Source of the DNA: JAEHDI01 sp035455185
Lineage (GTDB): Bacteria; Acidobacteriota; Terriglobia; Bryobacterales; Bryobacteraceae
Assembly (NCBI GenBank): GCA_035455185.1
Contig: DATIFQ010000458.1
Coordinates: forward strand, 1 to 19,074
DNA: 19,074 bases
Direction: 5' to 3'
A program made the translations under genes and the position numbers. The notes under the pieces are model-generated. The model was not told where the DNA came from, ran no database searches, and worked only from the letters and a program-made list of their open reading frames with translations. Shown here in pieces: positions 1-6,860 of the stretch (position 1 is its first letter; the number at the start of each line of letters is the position of its first letter).

Positions 1-57
1 AAAGGGCGTTTAGTTTGGAAACAAACAAATGGAGGGGCTGTGTCAGGAAAGAGGCAG

Positions 58-152
58 TGGCGGAAGCCAGTGGGAGTCGAACCCACCTACGACACGAGGT
101 GCCGCACAACGGGTTTGAAGCCCGCACCCGGCGCCGGCCAAGAATGGCTTCC
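58..152 (-). tRNA. selC: tRNA-Sec (anticodon UCA) with encoded CCA
   Basis: Read on the minus strand, this 95-nt sequence folds as a bacterial selenocysteine tRNA. It has an 8-bp acceptor stem (GGAAGCCA with TGGCTTCC), discriminator G, encoded CCA, a 6-bp D stem (CUUGGC/GCCGGG) with a 4-nt loop, and the anticodon loop CUUCAAA giving UCA. A long variable arm has an 8-bp stem, and the T arm is GUGGG-UUCGACU-CCCAC. The 8-bp acceptor, 6-bp D stem and long variable arm together separate tRNA-Sec from a UGA suppressor. The tRNA is charged with serine and converted to Sec for UGA decoding. SelA, SelB and SelD are not in the window, so they would have to be encoded elsewhere. The tRNA sits 37 bp from tRNA-Gln on the opposite strand, so the pair is divergent. 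Confidence 0.95.
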
Positions 153-189
153 GGGGGAATTGTAGCGAATGGTAAGATGGAGGGCAAAT

Positions 190-263
190 TCCCCGGTCGT
201 CTAATGGTAGGACAGCGGCCTTTGGAGCCGTGAATCGTGGTTCGAATCCATGCCGGGGAGCCA
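190..263 (+). tRNA. tRNA-Gln (anticodon UUG) with encoded CCA
   Basis: The 74-nt cloverleaf has a 7-bp acceptor stem (TCCCCGG/CCGGGGA), discriminator G and encoded CCA. The anticodon stem GCGGC/GCCGT encloses loop CTTTGGA, giving anticodon TTG, which reads CAA (Gln). The T arm is CGTGG-TTCGAAT-CCATG. The 3' two thirds (201-263) are overlapped antisense by the reading frame of the large serine integrase, so the gene appears to be the attachment site of the element to its right. The tRNA is complete, including CCA, so integration seems to have preserved or rebuilt it. Confidence 0.95.
201..263. other. putative integration junction (attL-like) in the tRNA-Gln 3' part
   Basis: The integrase reading frame crosses from its own gene into the antisense of tRNA-Gln and stops only inside the tRNA (TAG, positions 203-201). 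About 21 of its C-terminal residues are antisense tRNA sequence. This arrangement is typical where an element has inserted at a tRNA 3' end and its integrase lies next to the junction. The exact crossover dinucleotide cannot be placed without the empty site. I found no second copy of the tRNA 3' end by eye elsewhere in the window, so the other junction is either outside or too short to recognise. Confidence 0.55.
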
Positions 264-1811
264 GTTCTCCAAATCCCGTCCTGACCCGACGATCTCCTTT
301 TCTTTTCTAGAGCTTTCCTGGTTCGAATGCCTCAATATTTCGAACGGTTCGAACAAGGTCGTCCGCAACACTCCGTGTTGCCAGCTGGCGCGTTTGATCA
401 GCACCTGCAGCAGACGCCGCTGCTCTGTGGCGGGTTGCTGCTGGAACAACTGGCACGCCTGGCTCGTTAGCCGCAACGCATCGATAGCCTCATCGACCGG
501 CGCCGGCGCGGCATTCTGGACCTCTTGCATCTTGCGCAACACAGCCTGCTGCTCGCCGCGCCACGCCTCAGCCTGCTTGTCGAAGAACTCTTGGGTAATA
601 CGACCGTCGAGTTTATCCATGTACATGGTTTCGATCCGTGCCTGCACTTGGTCGTACCGGGCCTGCAACCGTTTGACGGCTTGTTCGCGGGTGGCTCGCT
701 CCGTCCGATCAGACTCGAGCACAACATCGCTAAGCCAATCGAGTATCGGCTGCGGGATAACGAGCTGTTGCAGAATATTGGCGAACTGGCCGGTGAGGAT
801 TTCCTGGCGCGTGTACGGCTCTGGGCATTTGCCTCGGTTGCCGGTACAGTGGTAGTACACGTATCGGCCCTTCTTGATTTCGCCCACAAACGTGCATCCG
901 CAGTGGCCACAATGCACCAGACCCGTGTAGGCGAATTCATGCTTTACCTTCCGCGTTTTGTTCTCGGCACGCGCATCCAGCAGCTCCTGGACCCGCTCCC
1001 AACACTCGCGGGTCACGAGCGGCTCGTGCGTGCCCTGGTACACGGCGCCGTCCCATTCGAACTCCCCCATGTACAAGCGGTTGCGCAGAATCCCGTGGAC
1101 TAAACTCTTGGTGATTCTACGGCCGCGCAGAGTTATGCCCTCGCCGCGAAGCTCGGCGACGAGGGACTTGAGAGAGTACCTGGCCGAGACGAACCGGCGA
1201 AACATTTCGCTAACGACGGGCGCGTTCTGTGGGTCGGGGATAATGATCCGCTTGCCGTCGGGACCGTCAGCATTGAGGTATCCCGCTCGAGCGTAGCTGG
1301 GGTAGACACCGGAGCGCGCCTTCTCCAACATACCCTTCCGGGTCTCCTCACCGAGGTTGAGAACATAGTTGCGCGCTATTAAGACGTTGAACCCGTGTAT
1401 CAACTGGTCCGCGGAACCCGAATCGGGACCATTGATGCGGCCTTCTTTGACCAAATGAATGGTGATACCAAGATCGTCCAGGGTGATCCAGTCCTTCAAA
1501 TTGCGGTAGAGGCGGTCAGTCTTCTCCACCAGGATCGTCCGGCACACGCCCCGATGCCGCTGCAGATAGAGCAGCATCGCCGTGAACTGCGCACGGCCGC
1601 TCACCCTGGCCGTTTCGACATCAACGAATTCCTGCGCGATGACAAACCCGCGGCTGGTGGCATACTCCCGCAGGAGGCGAAGTTGCGCTGGGATGCTGAA
1701 GCCTTTCTCCTGGTCCTTGTCGGAAACCCGCGCGTACAATACCACTTGGGCAGTTGGCTGCACCGTGCCGCCTCGGGACGATCGCGACATGGTTAAGGTT
1801 CTCGCTGGCAT
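201..1811 (-). CDS. large serine recombinase (site-specific integrase)
   Basis: This 536-aa large serine integrase would cut and rejoin att sites through a 5'-phosphoserine link. The N-terminal resolvase domain has the ARVS motif with catalytic Ser30, and further on the DRLYRNLKDW stretch. A recombinase domain follows at about residues 165-280. Next comes a zinc ribbon with CX2C-X17-CX6C spacing (Cys301, 304, 322, 329) and a long charged helical stretch at about 360-460 that fits the coiled coil of this family. The chosen ATG at 1811 follows GGAGGT at 1820-1815; an ATG further upstream (1850) lacks such a site. The last 21 or so residues are antisense to tRNA-Gln. It is the last gene of a minus-strand group with the genes at 1981-2223 and 2364-3563. 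Family assignment is firm; the target site is inferred from position. Confidence 0.93.
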   Translation of the reverse strand: MPARTLTMSRSSRGGTVQPTAQVVLYARVSDKDQEKGFSIPAQLRLLREYATSRGFVIAQEFVDVETARVSGRAQFTAMLLYLQRHRGVCRTILVEKTDRLYRNLKDWITLDDLGITIHLVKEGRINGPDSGSADQLIHGFNVLIARNYVLNLGEETRKGMLEKARSGVYPSYARAGYLNADGPDGKRIIIPDPQNAPVVSEMFRRFVSARYSLKSLVAELRGEGITLRGRRITKSLVHGILRNRLYMGEFEWDGAVYQGTHEPLVTRECWERVQELLDARAENKTRKVKHEFAYTGLVHCGHCGCTFVGEIKKGRYVYYHCTGNRGKCPEPYTRQEILTGQFANILQQLVIPQPILDWLSDVVLESDRTERATREQAVKRLQARYDQVQARIETMYMDKLDGRITQEFFDKQAEAWRGEQQAVLRKMQEVQNAAPAPVDEAIDALRLTSQACQLFQQQPATEQRRLLQVLIKRASWQHGVLRTTLFEPFEILRHSNQESSRKEKEIVGSGRDLENWLPGMDSNHDSRLQRPLSYH

Positions 1812-1980
1812 GACACCTCCAACAGTGCCAAATTCCTGGCTGGTAAACATTGGTCTTCAGGGTCGGACGTACGGGGATGCCGGGCCGTGGGCCGGTGTGC
1901 GGTGCAACCTGACACCCACGCACAAAGAACAGCCTCGGTGGACCGCTGCGCGGCGTCGCACAAGATGCATGGTCTGATCG

Positions 1981-2223
1981 TCATGGGCGTGGCTTGCGGA
2001 TACAAACAACATTACCAACTTCGAATTCGTTCGTCTTGGCCTGCCGGTCCCAGGTACGTAAGATGCTGATGAACTCCAGCAGTCTGGCTCGCGCCCGCGC
2101 CCATTCGGCATCGGTTAAGGCACGACCACCATGGCGTTCGAGCGCTGCCCGTGCTGCAACCTCTGAGCGTGCTGGATACGTCTCGGAACGTCCGTCAAGG
2201 AGGTTGAATTTCTGCGTTGCCAT
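1981..2223 (-). CDS. small conserved-looking hypothetical protein (80 aa)
   Basis: I do not recognise this 80-aa protein. It starts ATG (2223) with MATQKF, has a polar N-terminal third and an Ala/Arg-rich predicted helix around residues 22-55 (with the DAEWARARARLLEF stretch), and ends in a basic tail. No membrane segment, Cys pairs or clear helix-turn-helix are visible. It lies between the 399-aa gene and the integrase on the same strand, about 140 nt and 170 nt from them, in the position where small accessory factors of integrases are often found. A role as a recombination directionality factor is possible but rests only on position. The ribosome site is weak. Confidence 0.55.
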   Translation of the reverse strand: MATQKFNLLDGRSETYPARSEVAARAALERHGGRALTDAEWARARARLLEFISILRTWDRQAKTNEFEVGNVVCIRKPRP

Positions 2224-2363
2224 GTCGAAGGTCAGACCGTTGATCCGTCCACCGCCAGCAAGCCTGGCACGTAGGGTCTACTGGTCCCCTCATCTACACA
2301 GGCATCGAGAATCAGTTTTCAGGACAGATTTCATGGAGATTTATTTCCTGGATTTCCAGCAAC

Positions 2364-3563
2364 TTAGGATTGTCTGGCGGGATTTCTCTTGGGAGCATAA
2401 GCCGCAAAGCGCTTGCGTAGCCTCTGTCCCCATCGGCGGTCCGGCTCCAGGGATCGCCGCACGCTTTCCAGGTGTGTCGGGTCACAGGCGAGCTCATCTG
2501 GCACGCCGGATGCCTGGAGGTTGAGACCGTCAAATCGGGCCTCTACGGCTCGGCGCTGATCCGGCGGCAGCTCCAAGTCGCGCTTGCCACGTTCCCAATC
2601 AATCTTGGCAATCGCCGCAGATTCGACGGCGTGTGGGTCCTCAAGGCCGGTGGTCTGTGCGGGCGATAGCGGCATCCAGCGCTTACGGTACAGCATCTGG
2701 CTGCGTCGATGCTCGCGGGAGAGCGCCGCGCGAATCCTGGCGGATGGATTGGCCACTGTTGCCGGGTCAGCCCGATCGTGCGTAATAACGTGGAGCATGT
2801 CCAGGAACTGATCATGCGAGAGGCGGACGTCCTCCGCCATGTAGGCGGCCAGCTCCTGGCTACATATTTCCCGCGCAATCGCCACCAGTTCCGGAAATCC
2901 ATCCAAAACGGGGTTGTGGTTTTCGCTTAAAGCACGGCGCGAAGAGACTCGCGCCTCGCTGTACTTGGCCTGCGGTGACAAATCTGATCCCCTTTCGTGA
3001 CAGGCCTGCGCGAATGCCACCATAGCGGCATGAAGTTGTTTCATCTGGTCGGTGTAGGGGCGGCCTCGGAGCTCCACCAGCACTTGAATGGCAACCGTTA
3101 GGGCGAACCAGAGCAGCTTGATTTCGCTAGTTGGTAGCTCTCGGGCTGTGCACGCAGCAGTGAGTGCGGCGATCTGGGATGTGATTTCCTCTGCGCTCTG
3201 CGGCCACGGGCGTGTGGCGATCAACTCGCGGATCCTGGTCAAGCCGTCTTCGATAGCGTTCTCCCAAAGCAGTTTTTCCGTGGGGCAGAACAAGCGCACC
3301 GTGGCGTACTGATCCTCGAAACCAACCAACAGAAGTGGCTGTGGCCCAACCTTCTCCAATCCTCCCAGGACTGCTCGGATGTCATGTTGAAGCCAGCAGC
3401 TCTCCAGCCAGCGTTCAAGTTCCTCCGGCGGACATCCGCTCTGCGCGATAAACTCCGACTCCTCGAACATCGAGAACGCCCCTGGCCCGCCGAGGGCGAC
3501 CGAGAGTCGCTCCTTGTCCTCGTCACTCAATGGAATAGGTATTAGTTTCCCTTCGGTAGCCAC
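2364..3563 (-). CDS. hypothetical protein with possible C-terminal helix-turn-helix (399 aa)
   Basis: This soluble, mostly helical protein has no recognised enzyme motif. The start chosen is GTG at 3563, because GGAGGAGGG lies just upstream (minus strand), while the ATG at 3626 has no ribosome site. The N-terminal half is acidic with scattered Cys; the middle has a hydrophobic helix around residues 155-175 (LLWFALTVAIQVLVEL). The last 60 residues contain an LPPDQRRAV segment followed by a predicted two-helix stretch ending SVRRSL and an RLRKRF basic tail. This is reminiscent of sigma-70 region 4, although no conserved region 2 is visible. It is the first gene of the integrase group, so it may be a regulator or cargo of the element. 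The gene assignment is good; the function is not known. Confidence 0.72.
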   Translation of the reverse strand: MATEGKLIPIPLSDEDKERLSVALGGPGAFSMFEESEFIAQSGCPPEELERWLESCWLQHDIRAVLGGLEKVGPQPLLLVGFEDQYATVRLFCPTEKLLWENAIEDGLTRIRELIATRPWPQSAEEITSQIAALTAACTARELPTSEIKLLWFALTVAIQVLVELRGRPYTDQMKQLHAAMVAFAQACHERGSDLSPQAKYSEARVSSRRALSENHNPVLDGFPELVAIAREICSQELAAYMAEDVRLSHDQFLDMLHVITHDRADPATVANPSARIRAALSREHRRSQMLYRKRWMPLSPAQTTGLEDPHAVESAAIAKIDWERGKRDLELPPDQRRAVEARFDGLNLQASGVPDELACDPTHLESVRRSLEPDRRWGQRLRKRFAAYAPKRNPARQS

Positions 3564-4225
3564 GATCCCTCCTCCAATAACCTTTGTCCCCGCGCTACTC
3601 CCGATCTGATTGCGGGCGATCAGCATCCACTACACTTGTCTGGACGCGAATTCTCCGCCTGGAGTATCAAACTTGAATCGACAGGCCACGATCAGGACAC
3701 TGACCGGAACAGACGCGGTGGGCGCGGGGGTCAAACAGACCAGAAACAGGCGGGTATCACGGCGGAAACAGGCCAGCCGGTCCCCCTAGGATCGATCATC
3801 CCAGAAGATCTCGGGGCAGCGTCGCCTCTGCTACTTTCGGACGGCCTTCGGCCCCTTTCCTCACAAGAGGAGGACCAGGCGGTGTTACCAGAGAATTTAG
3901 GCGGCAACTTGTGCTGATTCAGGTCCGCCTTTAAAGGCAGGGGGAATACCCAAACCCTCACTATCTATAAACGCGGAAAACCCTTCAGCAGTTTTAGAAA
4001 TCTCTTTTGGCCCCCAGCGCGCGATGCCCCGCCAGCCCGACTTGTGCCGCGATTTGATGCGTGCAGCGGACAACCCAAGGCCAGTTTGCCTAGGTTTCGG
4101 GCTTCTCTCAAGCAGTAGGGGACCAGCTGAAGCCGAAAGTGGTGCCCCCTCCTCGCGCACAGACCTCGCGCAGACAGAAATGTCCTCCTGGTCCCCTGCT
4201 GCTTGCAGGAGCCCGAAGTCATCGA
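3564..4225. other. long stretch without a convincing gene
   Basis: Several short open frames occur on both strands between the 399-aa gene and the small proteins near 4.4 kb, but none has a ribosome site together with natural-looking composition. It includes a 19-bp motif (4126-4144) that recurs at 15754. A minus-strand frame ending near 3897 has a plausible-looking C-terminus but no identifiable domain. The region is probably decayed DNA between the integrase module and the next mobile gene. Confidence 0.4.
4126..4144 (+). repeat. 19-bp dispersed motif, copy 1
   Basis: GCTGAAGCCGAAAGTGGTG occurs here and, identically and in the same orientation, at 15754-15772. Both copies have GGACCA upstream: directly adjacent here (4120-4125), and 18 bp away at the right copy as the end of a palindrome. 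Weaker similarity continues downstream as a CC-rich then CGCG stretch. Confidence 0.7.
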
Positions 4226-4396
4226 GGCGGGGGCGTCGCCATCAAGTTCGGGCTACTCGGGGCCGCGATTGCTACCGAGCGCCTGACCCTCAGCAGACAC
4301 TCCGAGGCCGCGAACACGGCGTTCGTGGCCAACCTGGCGGGGACGGCCGCACTCACGGCCGTCGCCGTCCGGAACTACCGCTTGCGAGGGGCTTAG
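4226..4396 (+). pseudogene. C-terminal fragment of a hydrophobic protein
   Basis: The frame from about 4226 to the TAG at 4396 encodes roughly 56 residues that look natural: an alternating hydrophobic/Ala-rich segment starting VAIKFGLLGAAIATE, then a second hydrophobic stretch (AGTAALTAVAVRNYRLRGA) that could be a membrane helix. Upstream in the same frame the composition becomes Pro/Arg-rich and non-natural, and there is no start with a ribosome site. It is most likely the 3' end of a small membrane protein gene whose front has been lost. The parent family is not identified. Confidence 0.35.
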
Positions 4397-4425
4397 GGAT
4401 ACCTCCGGGCGAGCGGAGGCGCACG

Positions 4426-4566
4426 GTGACGCGCACGCCGGTTGTGCTGGCGCGTCGTCTGGCGGAGGCCTGGTGCCGATTCGCCCACCAGGGCATCTAC
4501 TGGCCCGTCTGCGGGCAGTACCGCTGCAAGGTCTGCCTGCTGACGCACGCGGTCCACTGGCCGTGA
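4426..4566 (+). CDS. 46-aa Cys-containing small protein
   Basis: A GTG start at 4426 is preceded by GGAGG at 4415-4419. The 46-aa product has four Cys (17, 29, 34, 37) in a WCRF-to-CKVC region rich in aromatic and His residues, and ends HWP. The CX4CX2C spacing with nearby His could form a small zinc knuckle. Small proteins of this look (a W-P-V stretch followed by YRCKVCL and a terminal W) are, as I recall, frequent in Acidobacteriota, but I cannot name a family. It lies 30 bp after a decayed hydrophobic frame and 152 bp before the small serine recombinase. It may be partner or passenger of that recombinase; the sequence does not decide. Confidence 0.5.
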   Translation: MTRTPVVLARRLAEAWCRFAHQGIYWPVCGQYRCKVCLLTHAVHWP

Positions 4567-4718
4567 AACGTTTGGCGTGCGGAACGTCACTATTGAGATG
4601 CTCGCACGCAGCCGCGCCGATCCAATGTGGTCGCCGGTGACGGGTCGGCGCGGTCCTTCTTCTGAAATCTCAACCTGCCCCTGCGTCTTCCCCCAAAAAG
4701 TGGCGACTACATTAATAG

Positions 4719-5294
4719 ATGCGCGCCGCCATCTATGCACGGGTCTCCACGGTTGACCAGCACTGCGAGATGCAGCTCCGCGAGCTGCGCGAGTACTGCC
4801 AGCGCCGGGGCTGGACGATCGCCGGAGAGTACGTGGACGCCGGCTGGAGCGGTGCCAAGGCCAGCCGGCCCGAACTGGACCGCATCATGCGGGACGCCGC
4901 AGCGCATAGGTGCGACGCCGTGCTGGTCTGGAAATTGGATCGTTTCGGCCGCAGTGTTCTGAATCTCTCCGAACAGCTTCAGCGCCTCAGTTCGCACGCG
5001 ATACGGTTCCTCGCCATCAGCCAGGCGATCGACACCGACCAGTCGAATCCAACGAGCCGGCTCCTGCTGCACATGCTAGCGGCGGTGGCGGAATTCGAGC
5101 GCGAACTCATCAAGGAGCGGGTGAAGGCGGGCATGGCCGCGGCGAAGCACAGGGGCACCCGCATCGGCCGGCCAACGGTTGCACTCGACCAGAGGCGAGC
5201 CCGGAAGCTGCACAAATCGGGCTTCTCGCAGCGCGCGATCGCGGAGGCGCTGGGAGTAGGAAAAGGCACGATCGCGCGACTTCTGGCAGCCTAA
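4719..5294 (+). CDS. small serine recombinase (resolvase/invertase family)
   Basis: This 191-aa protein has the usual length of a resolvase or DNA invertase. It begins MRAAIYARVST with catalytic Ser10, continues with the YVDAGWSGAKASRP loop and the VWKLDRFGRS motif, then the long E helix (AEFERELIKERVKAG). It ends in a helix-turn-helix of the Hin type (about residues 150-191: DQRRARKLHKSGFSQRAIAEAL). The protein would bind paired half-sites and invert or excise DNA between them. There is no clear ribosome site before the ATG at 4719; the start fits the family N-terminus, so leaderless translation is possible. No transposase of a Tn3 type is next to it. GGTCCAAAA motifs lie directly behind the stop and are candidate binding sites. 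Family call is secure. Confidence 0.93.
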   Translation: MRAAIYARVSTVDQHCEMQLRELREYCQRRGWTIAGEYVDAGWSGAKASRPELDRIMRDAAAHRCDAVLVWKLDRFGRSVLNLSEQLQRLSSHAIRFLAISQAIDTDQSNPTSRLLLHMLAAVAEFERELIKERVKAGMAAAKHRGTRIGRPTVALDQRRARKLHKSGFSQRAIAEALGVGKGTIARLLAA

Positions 5295-5299
5295 AAAAC

Positions 5300-5419
5300 G
5301 GTCAAAAACAGTGGTCCAAAACCCTCTCTCGCCGTTGCCGGTTTCACGGCTCTAAATCGTTGATTTCAGGATAGGGGATTTTTTCGGGCTTACGGTCCAA
5401 AACCTACACCTTTTGGGCC
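5300..5419 (+). repeat. iterated GGTCCAAAAC motifs and imperfect inverted repeat
   Basis: Behind the recombinase stop codon are GGTCAAAAAC (5300-5309), GGTCCAAAAC (5313-5322) and GGTCCAAAAC (5394-5403). The last begins an inverted repeat: GGTCCAAAA (5394-5402), 8 nt, then TTTTGGGCC (5411-5419), one mismatch in 9. The same motif forms a perfect 10-bp inverted repeat at 15709-15735. The spacing and position suggest recombinase sites or the end of a mobile unit; this is inference. Confidence 0.6.
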
Positions 5420-5825
5420 AAGGCGGGGCGGGACTTAAATTCACGGAAGGCCCGGAAACATTGGGGTTGGAGCGCATTTCGGTGTTGCGGCGACACTGCA
5501 TTCCAGTTACGTCACAACTTCGGACGAGGGCCTTTTCGTGCGTCTTGAGGCCGCCAGCGGCCCCCGTTTCGTGCAACATAAGTCTACACCCGAAGGGGGG
5601 TCGAGAAAATTGTTGATGTGTGTGCGACGCGCGCCCTCGTGCGCCGCTCGTTGAACGCCTGCTACGCCCGCTGCGTCGCGCCGCGGAGACCTCTACCCCC
5701 CGGCCCCCAGGGCGCCGCCTCGGCCCGGGCGTGGTGGAGTAAGGGAAAGGGTCTTCCACACGGAGATCCGCCCCAAGACCATCCAACCGGCATCGCGCAT
5801 CATCCCGGGTCGGCTTCCTTTTGTG
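5420..5825. other. intergenic stretch without a gene, containing dispersed repeat copy A
   Basis: Between the recombinase end motifs and the palindrome at 5826 no open frame looks coding. Apart from the 48-bp repeat at 5571, the DNA downstream of it (to about 5750) is weakly related to the DNA after the copy at 18422: both have a GACGCGCGC run and, some 110 or 50 bp later, a GTAAGGGAAA/GTAAGGAAAA motif. The two copies may therefore descend from a longer ancestral unit of which the short repeat is the best preserved part. Confidence 0.45.
5571..5618 (+). repeat. dispersed repeat family R, copy A (diverged)
   Basis: This copy reads AACATAAGTCTACACC, then GGGGGGTCGAGAAAATTG and TTGATG. It matches copies at 6861, 7425 and 18422 with several substitutions and a shorter centre. 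All four are in the same orientation. Confidence 0.7.
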
Positions 5826-5843
5826 GTATCACTCCAGTGATAC
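5826..5843 (+). promoter_or_regulatory. perfect palindrome just before a start codon (candidate operator)
   Basis: GTATCACTCCAGTGATAC has two 8-bp arms around CC and ends 3 nt before the ATG at 5847. No other ribosome site is seen, so it occupies the place where one would be. It could be an autoregulatory operator or an RNA hairpin limiting translation of the downstream gene. Confidence 0.55.
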
Positions 5844-5846
5844 GGC

Positions 5847-6092
5847 ATGTCGGAAGCACATCTGAAGGCAGAGATTGAACGTCTCCGAGCGGAGAACGAA
5901 GCGCTCCGCAAGTCGCCCTCTCGGGGGCAAGTCACGCTGAAGGTCAGTGAGAAGGGTGCTGTGTCGGTCTACGGGCTGGGCAGGTTTCCAGTGACCCTCT
6001 ACAAGGAGCAGTGGGAAAAGCTGCTGGCGATGGCTGATTCGATTCGGACGTTCATTGCCGAAAACGACCATCTCCTCAAAAAGAAGGAGTAG
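5847..6092 (+). CDS. small coiled-coil conserved protein (81 aa)
   Basis: The N-terminal 25 residues (from MSEAHLKAEIERLRAENEAL) form a clear short coiled coil with heptad Leu/Ile. A compact domain follows with the stretch LKVSEKGAVSVYGLGRFP, then VTLYKEQWEKLLAMAD and a charged helical tail ending LLKKKE. This pattern resembles a family of small proteins I associate with Acidobacteriota and related soil bacteria, with no known function that I can name. The ATG at 5847 follows the palindrome closely and the stop is 16 bp before the next start, so the pair with the 226-aa gene is probably one transcript. The protein is cytosolic, with no signal or membrane segment. The gene call is good. Confidence 0.75.
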   Translation: MSEAHLKAEIERLRAENEALRKSPSRGQVTLKVSEKGAVSVYGLGRFPVTLYKEQWEKLLAMADSIRTFIAENDHLLKKKE

Positions 6093-6108
6093 GCCCACCG
6101 CCGCCAGC

Positions 6109-6789
6109 ATGGAACCGACGCCACTCCGAACGATCGAGGCCGTCCTCGACGAGTTCCTCACCGAGCAGCGCAGCTGCCTTTCCCCCAAGCGAGCGACTGA
6201 TTACGAGGACATCATTGAGCTGCTCAAGCGGTTCCTGAACGGATACTGGCCGGGCCACGACCAGGCTGAATATGACCGCACCACTGCCGCCGGCGGCTCT
6301 TTCTGCACGTCATTCGGCCCCGAGGAGATGCTGGAAGCCTACGGCGAGTTCCTGGGCTACTACATGACTCATAAGGTCATCGCCGGCAAGGAGACCCTGA
6401 GGCTGGCGGGAACGGTGACCAAGAAACTGGCTGCCTGGCTCGCGGAGAAGGAGTACGTCGAAGACGTCGAGGAAGCGCACGAGCGGGCGAAGGAAGCGGT
6501 GAGGGAACTGCCAGTGGCCACTGACGCACTGGGGATCCTTCGCAACCATGTGGAGAAACAGCCACCGCGAAAGTGCTCGGAGGAAATTCAGGATCATTTC
6601 ACCGTTGCTCATGTGCAGCCCGGAAGACTGTGGCTCACCCCGCTCACCGAGCGCCCGGACATCATCGGTCCGATTCCGATTCCGGAAGAGGCGAGCCGCC
6701 TGTTGCAGGAACACTGGGATATTAGCGGGTCAGTCGGCCGGACTCGTCAAGGGTGGGTGCTGCTTGAGGTGTGGAACATCTCACCGTGA
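6109..6789 (+). CDS. conserved hypothetical protein (226 aa)
   Basis: The protein is soluble and helical. It opens MEPTPLRTIEAVLDEFLTEQ, continues with a SPKRATDYEDIIELLKRFLN helix resembling the core-binding region of phage-type integrases, then an FGPEEMLEAYGEFLGYY segment, a helical middle and a beta-rich end (LWLTPL, IPIPEEASRLLQEHWDISGSVGR, VLLEVWNISP). The order and the complete-looking C-terminus agree with an unnamed family I have seen in soil bacteria; no Tyr-recombinase catalytic residues are visible. The ATG at 6109 fits the family start, although the nearest purine-rich stretch (AAGAAGGAG) is about 19 nt away inside the previous gene. A start at 6055 overlapping that gene is the alternative. 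It is likely co-transcribed with the 81-aa gene; both are cytosolic. Function unknown. Confidence 0.75.
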   Translation: MEPTPLRTIEAVLDEFLTEQRSCLSPKRATDYEDIIELLKRFLNGYWPGHDQAEYDRTTAAGGSFCTSFGPEEMLEAYGEFLGYYMTHKVIAGKETLRLAGTVTKKLAAWLAEKEYVEDVEEAHERAKEAVRELPVATDALGILRNHVEKQPPRKCSEEIQDHFTVAHVQPGRLWLTPLTERPDIIGPIPIPEEASRLLQEHWDISGSVGRTRQGWVLLEVWNISP

Positions 6790-6860
6790 CGCAGGTGCAA
6801 CGGGAAAGCGTCACCCACACCTCGAAGCTCTCTCCACAGCCGCCGCTGCTTGCTCCCGTC

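Noticed and set aside
319..350. second tRNA T-arm-like sequence (GGTTCGAAT)
   Set aside because: It shares only about nine bases with the tRNA-Gln T loop, codes for integrase residues, and no cloverleaf surrounds it, so it is not a second attachment copy.
250..855. 201-codon plus-strand frame opposite the integrase
   Set aside because: It is antisense to the conserved integrase C-terminal half; the Ser/Cys/Arg-rich product is typical of a shadow frame.
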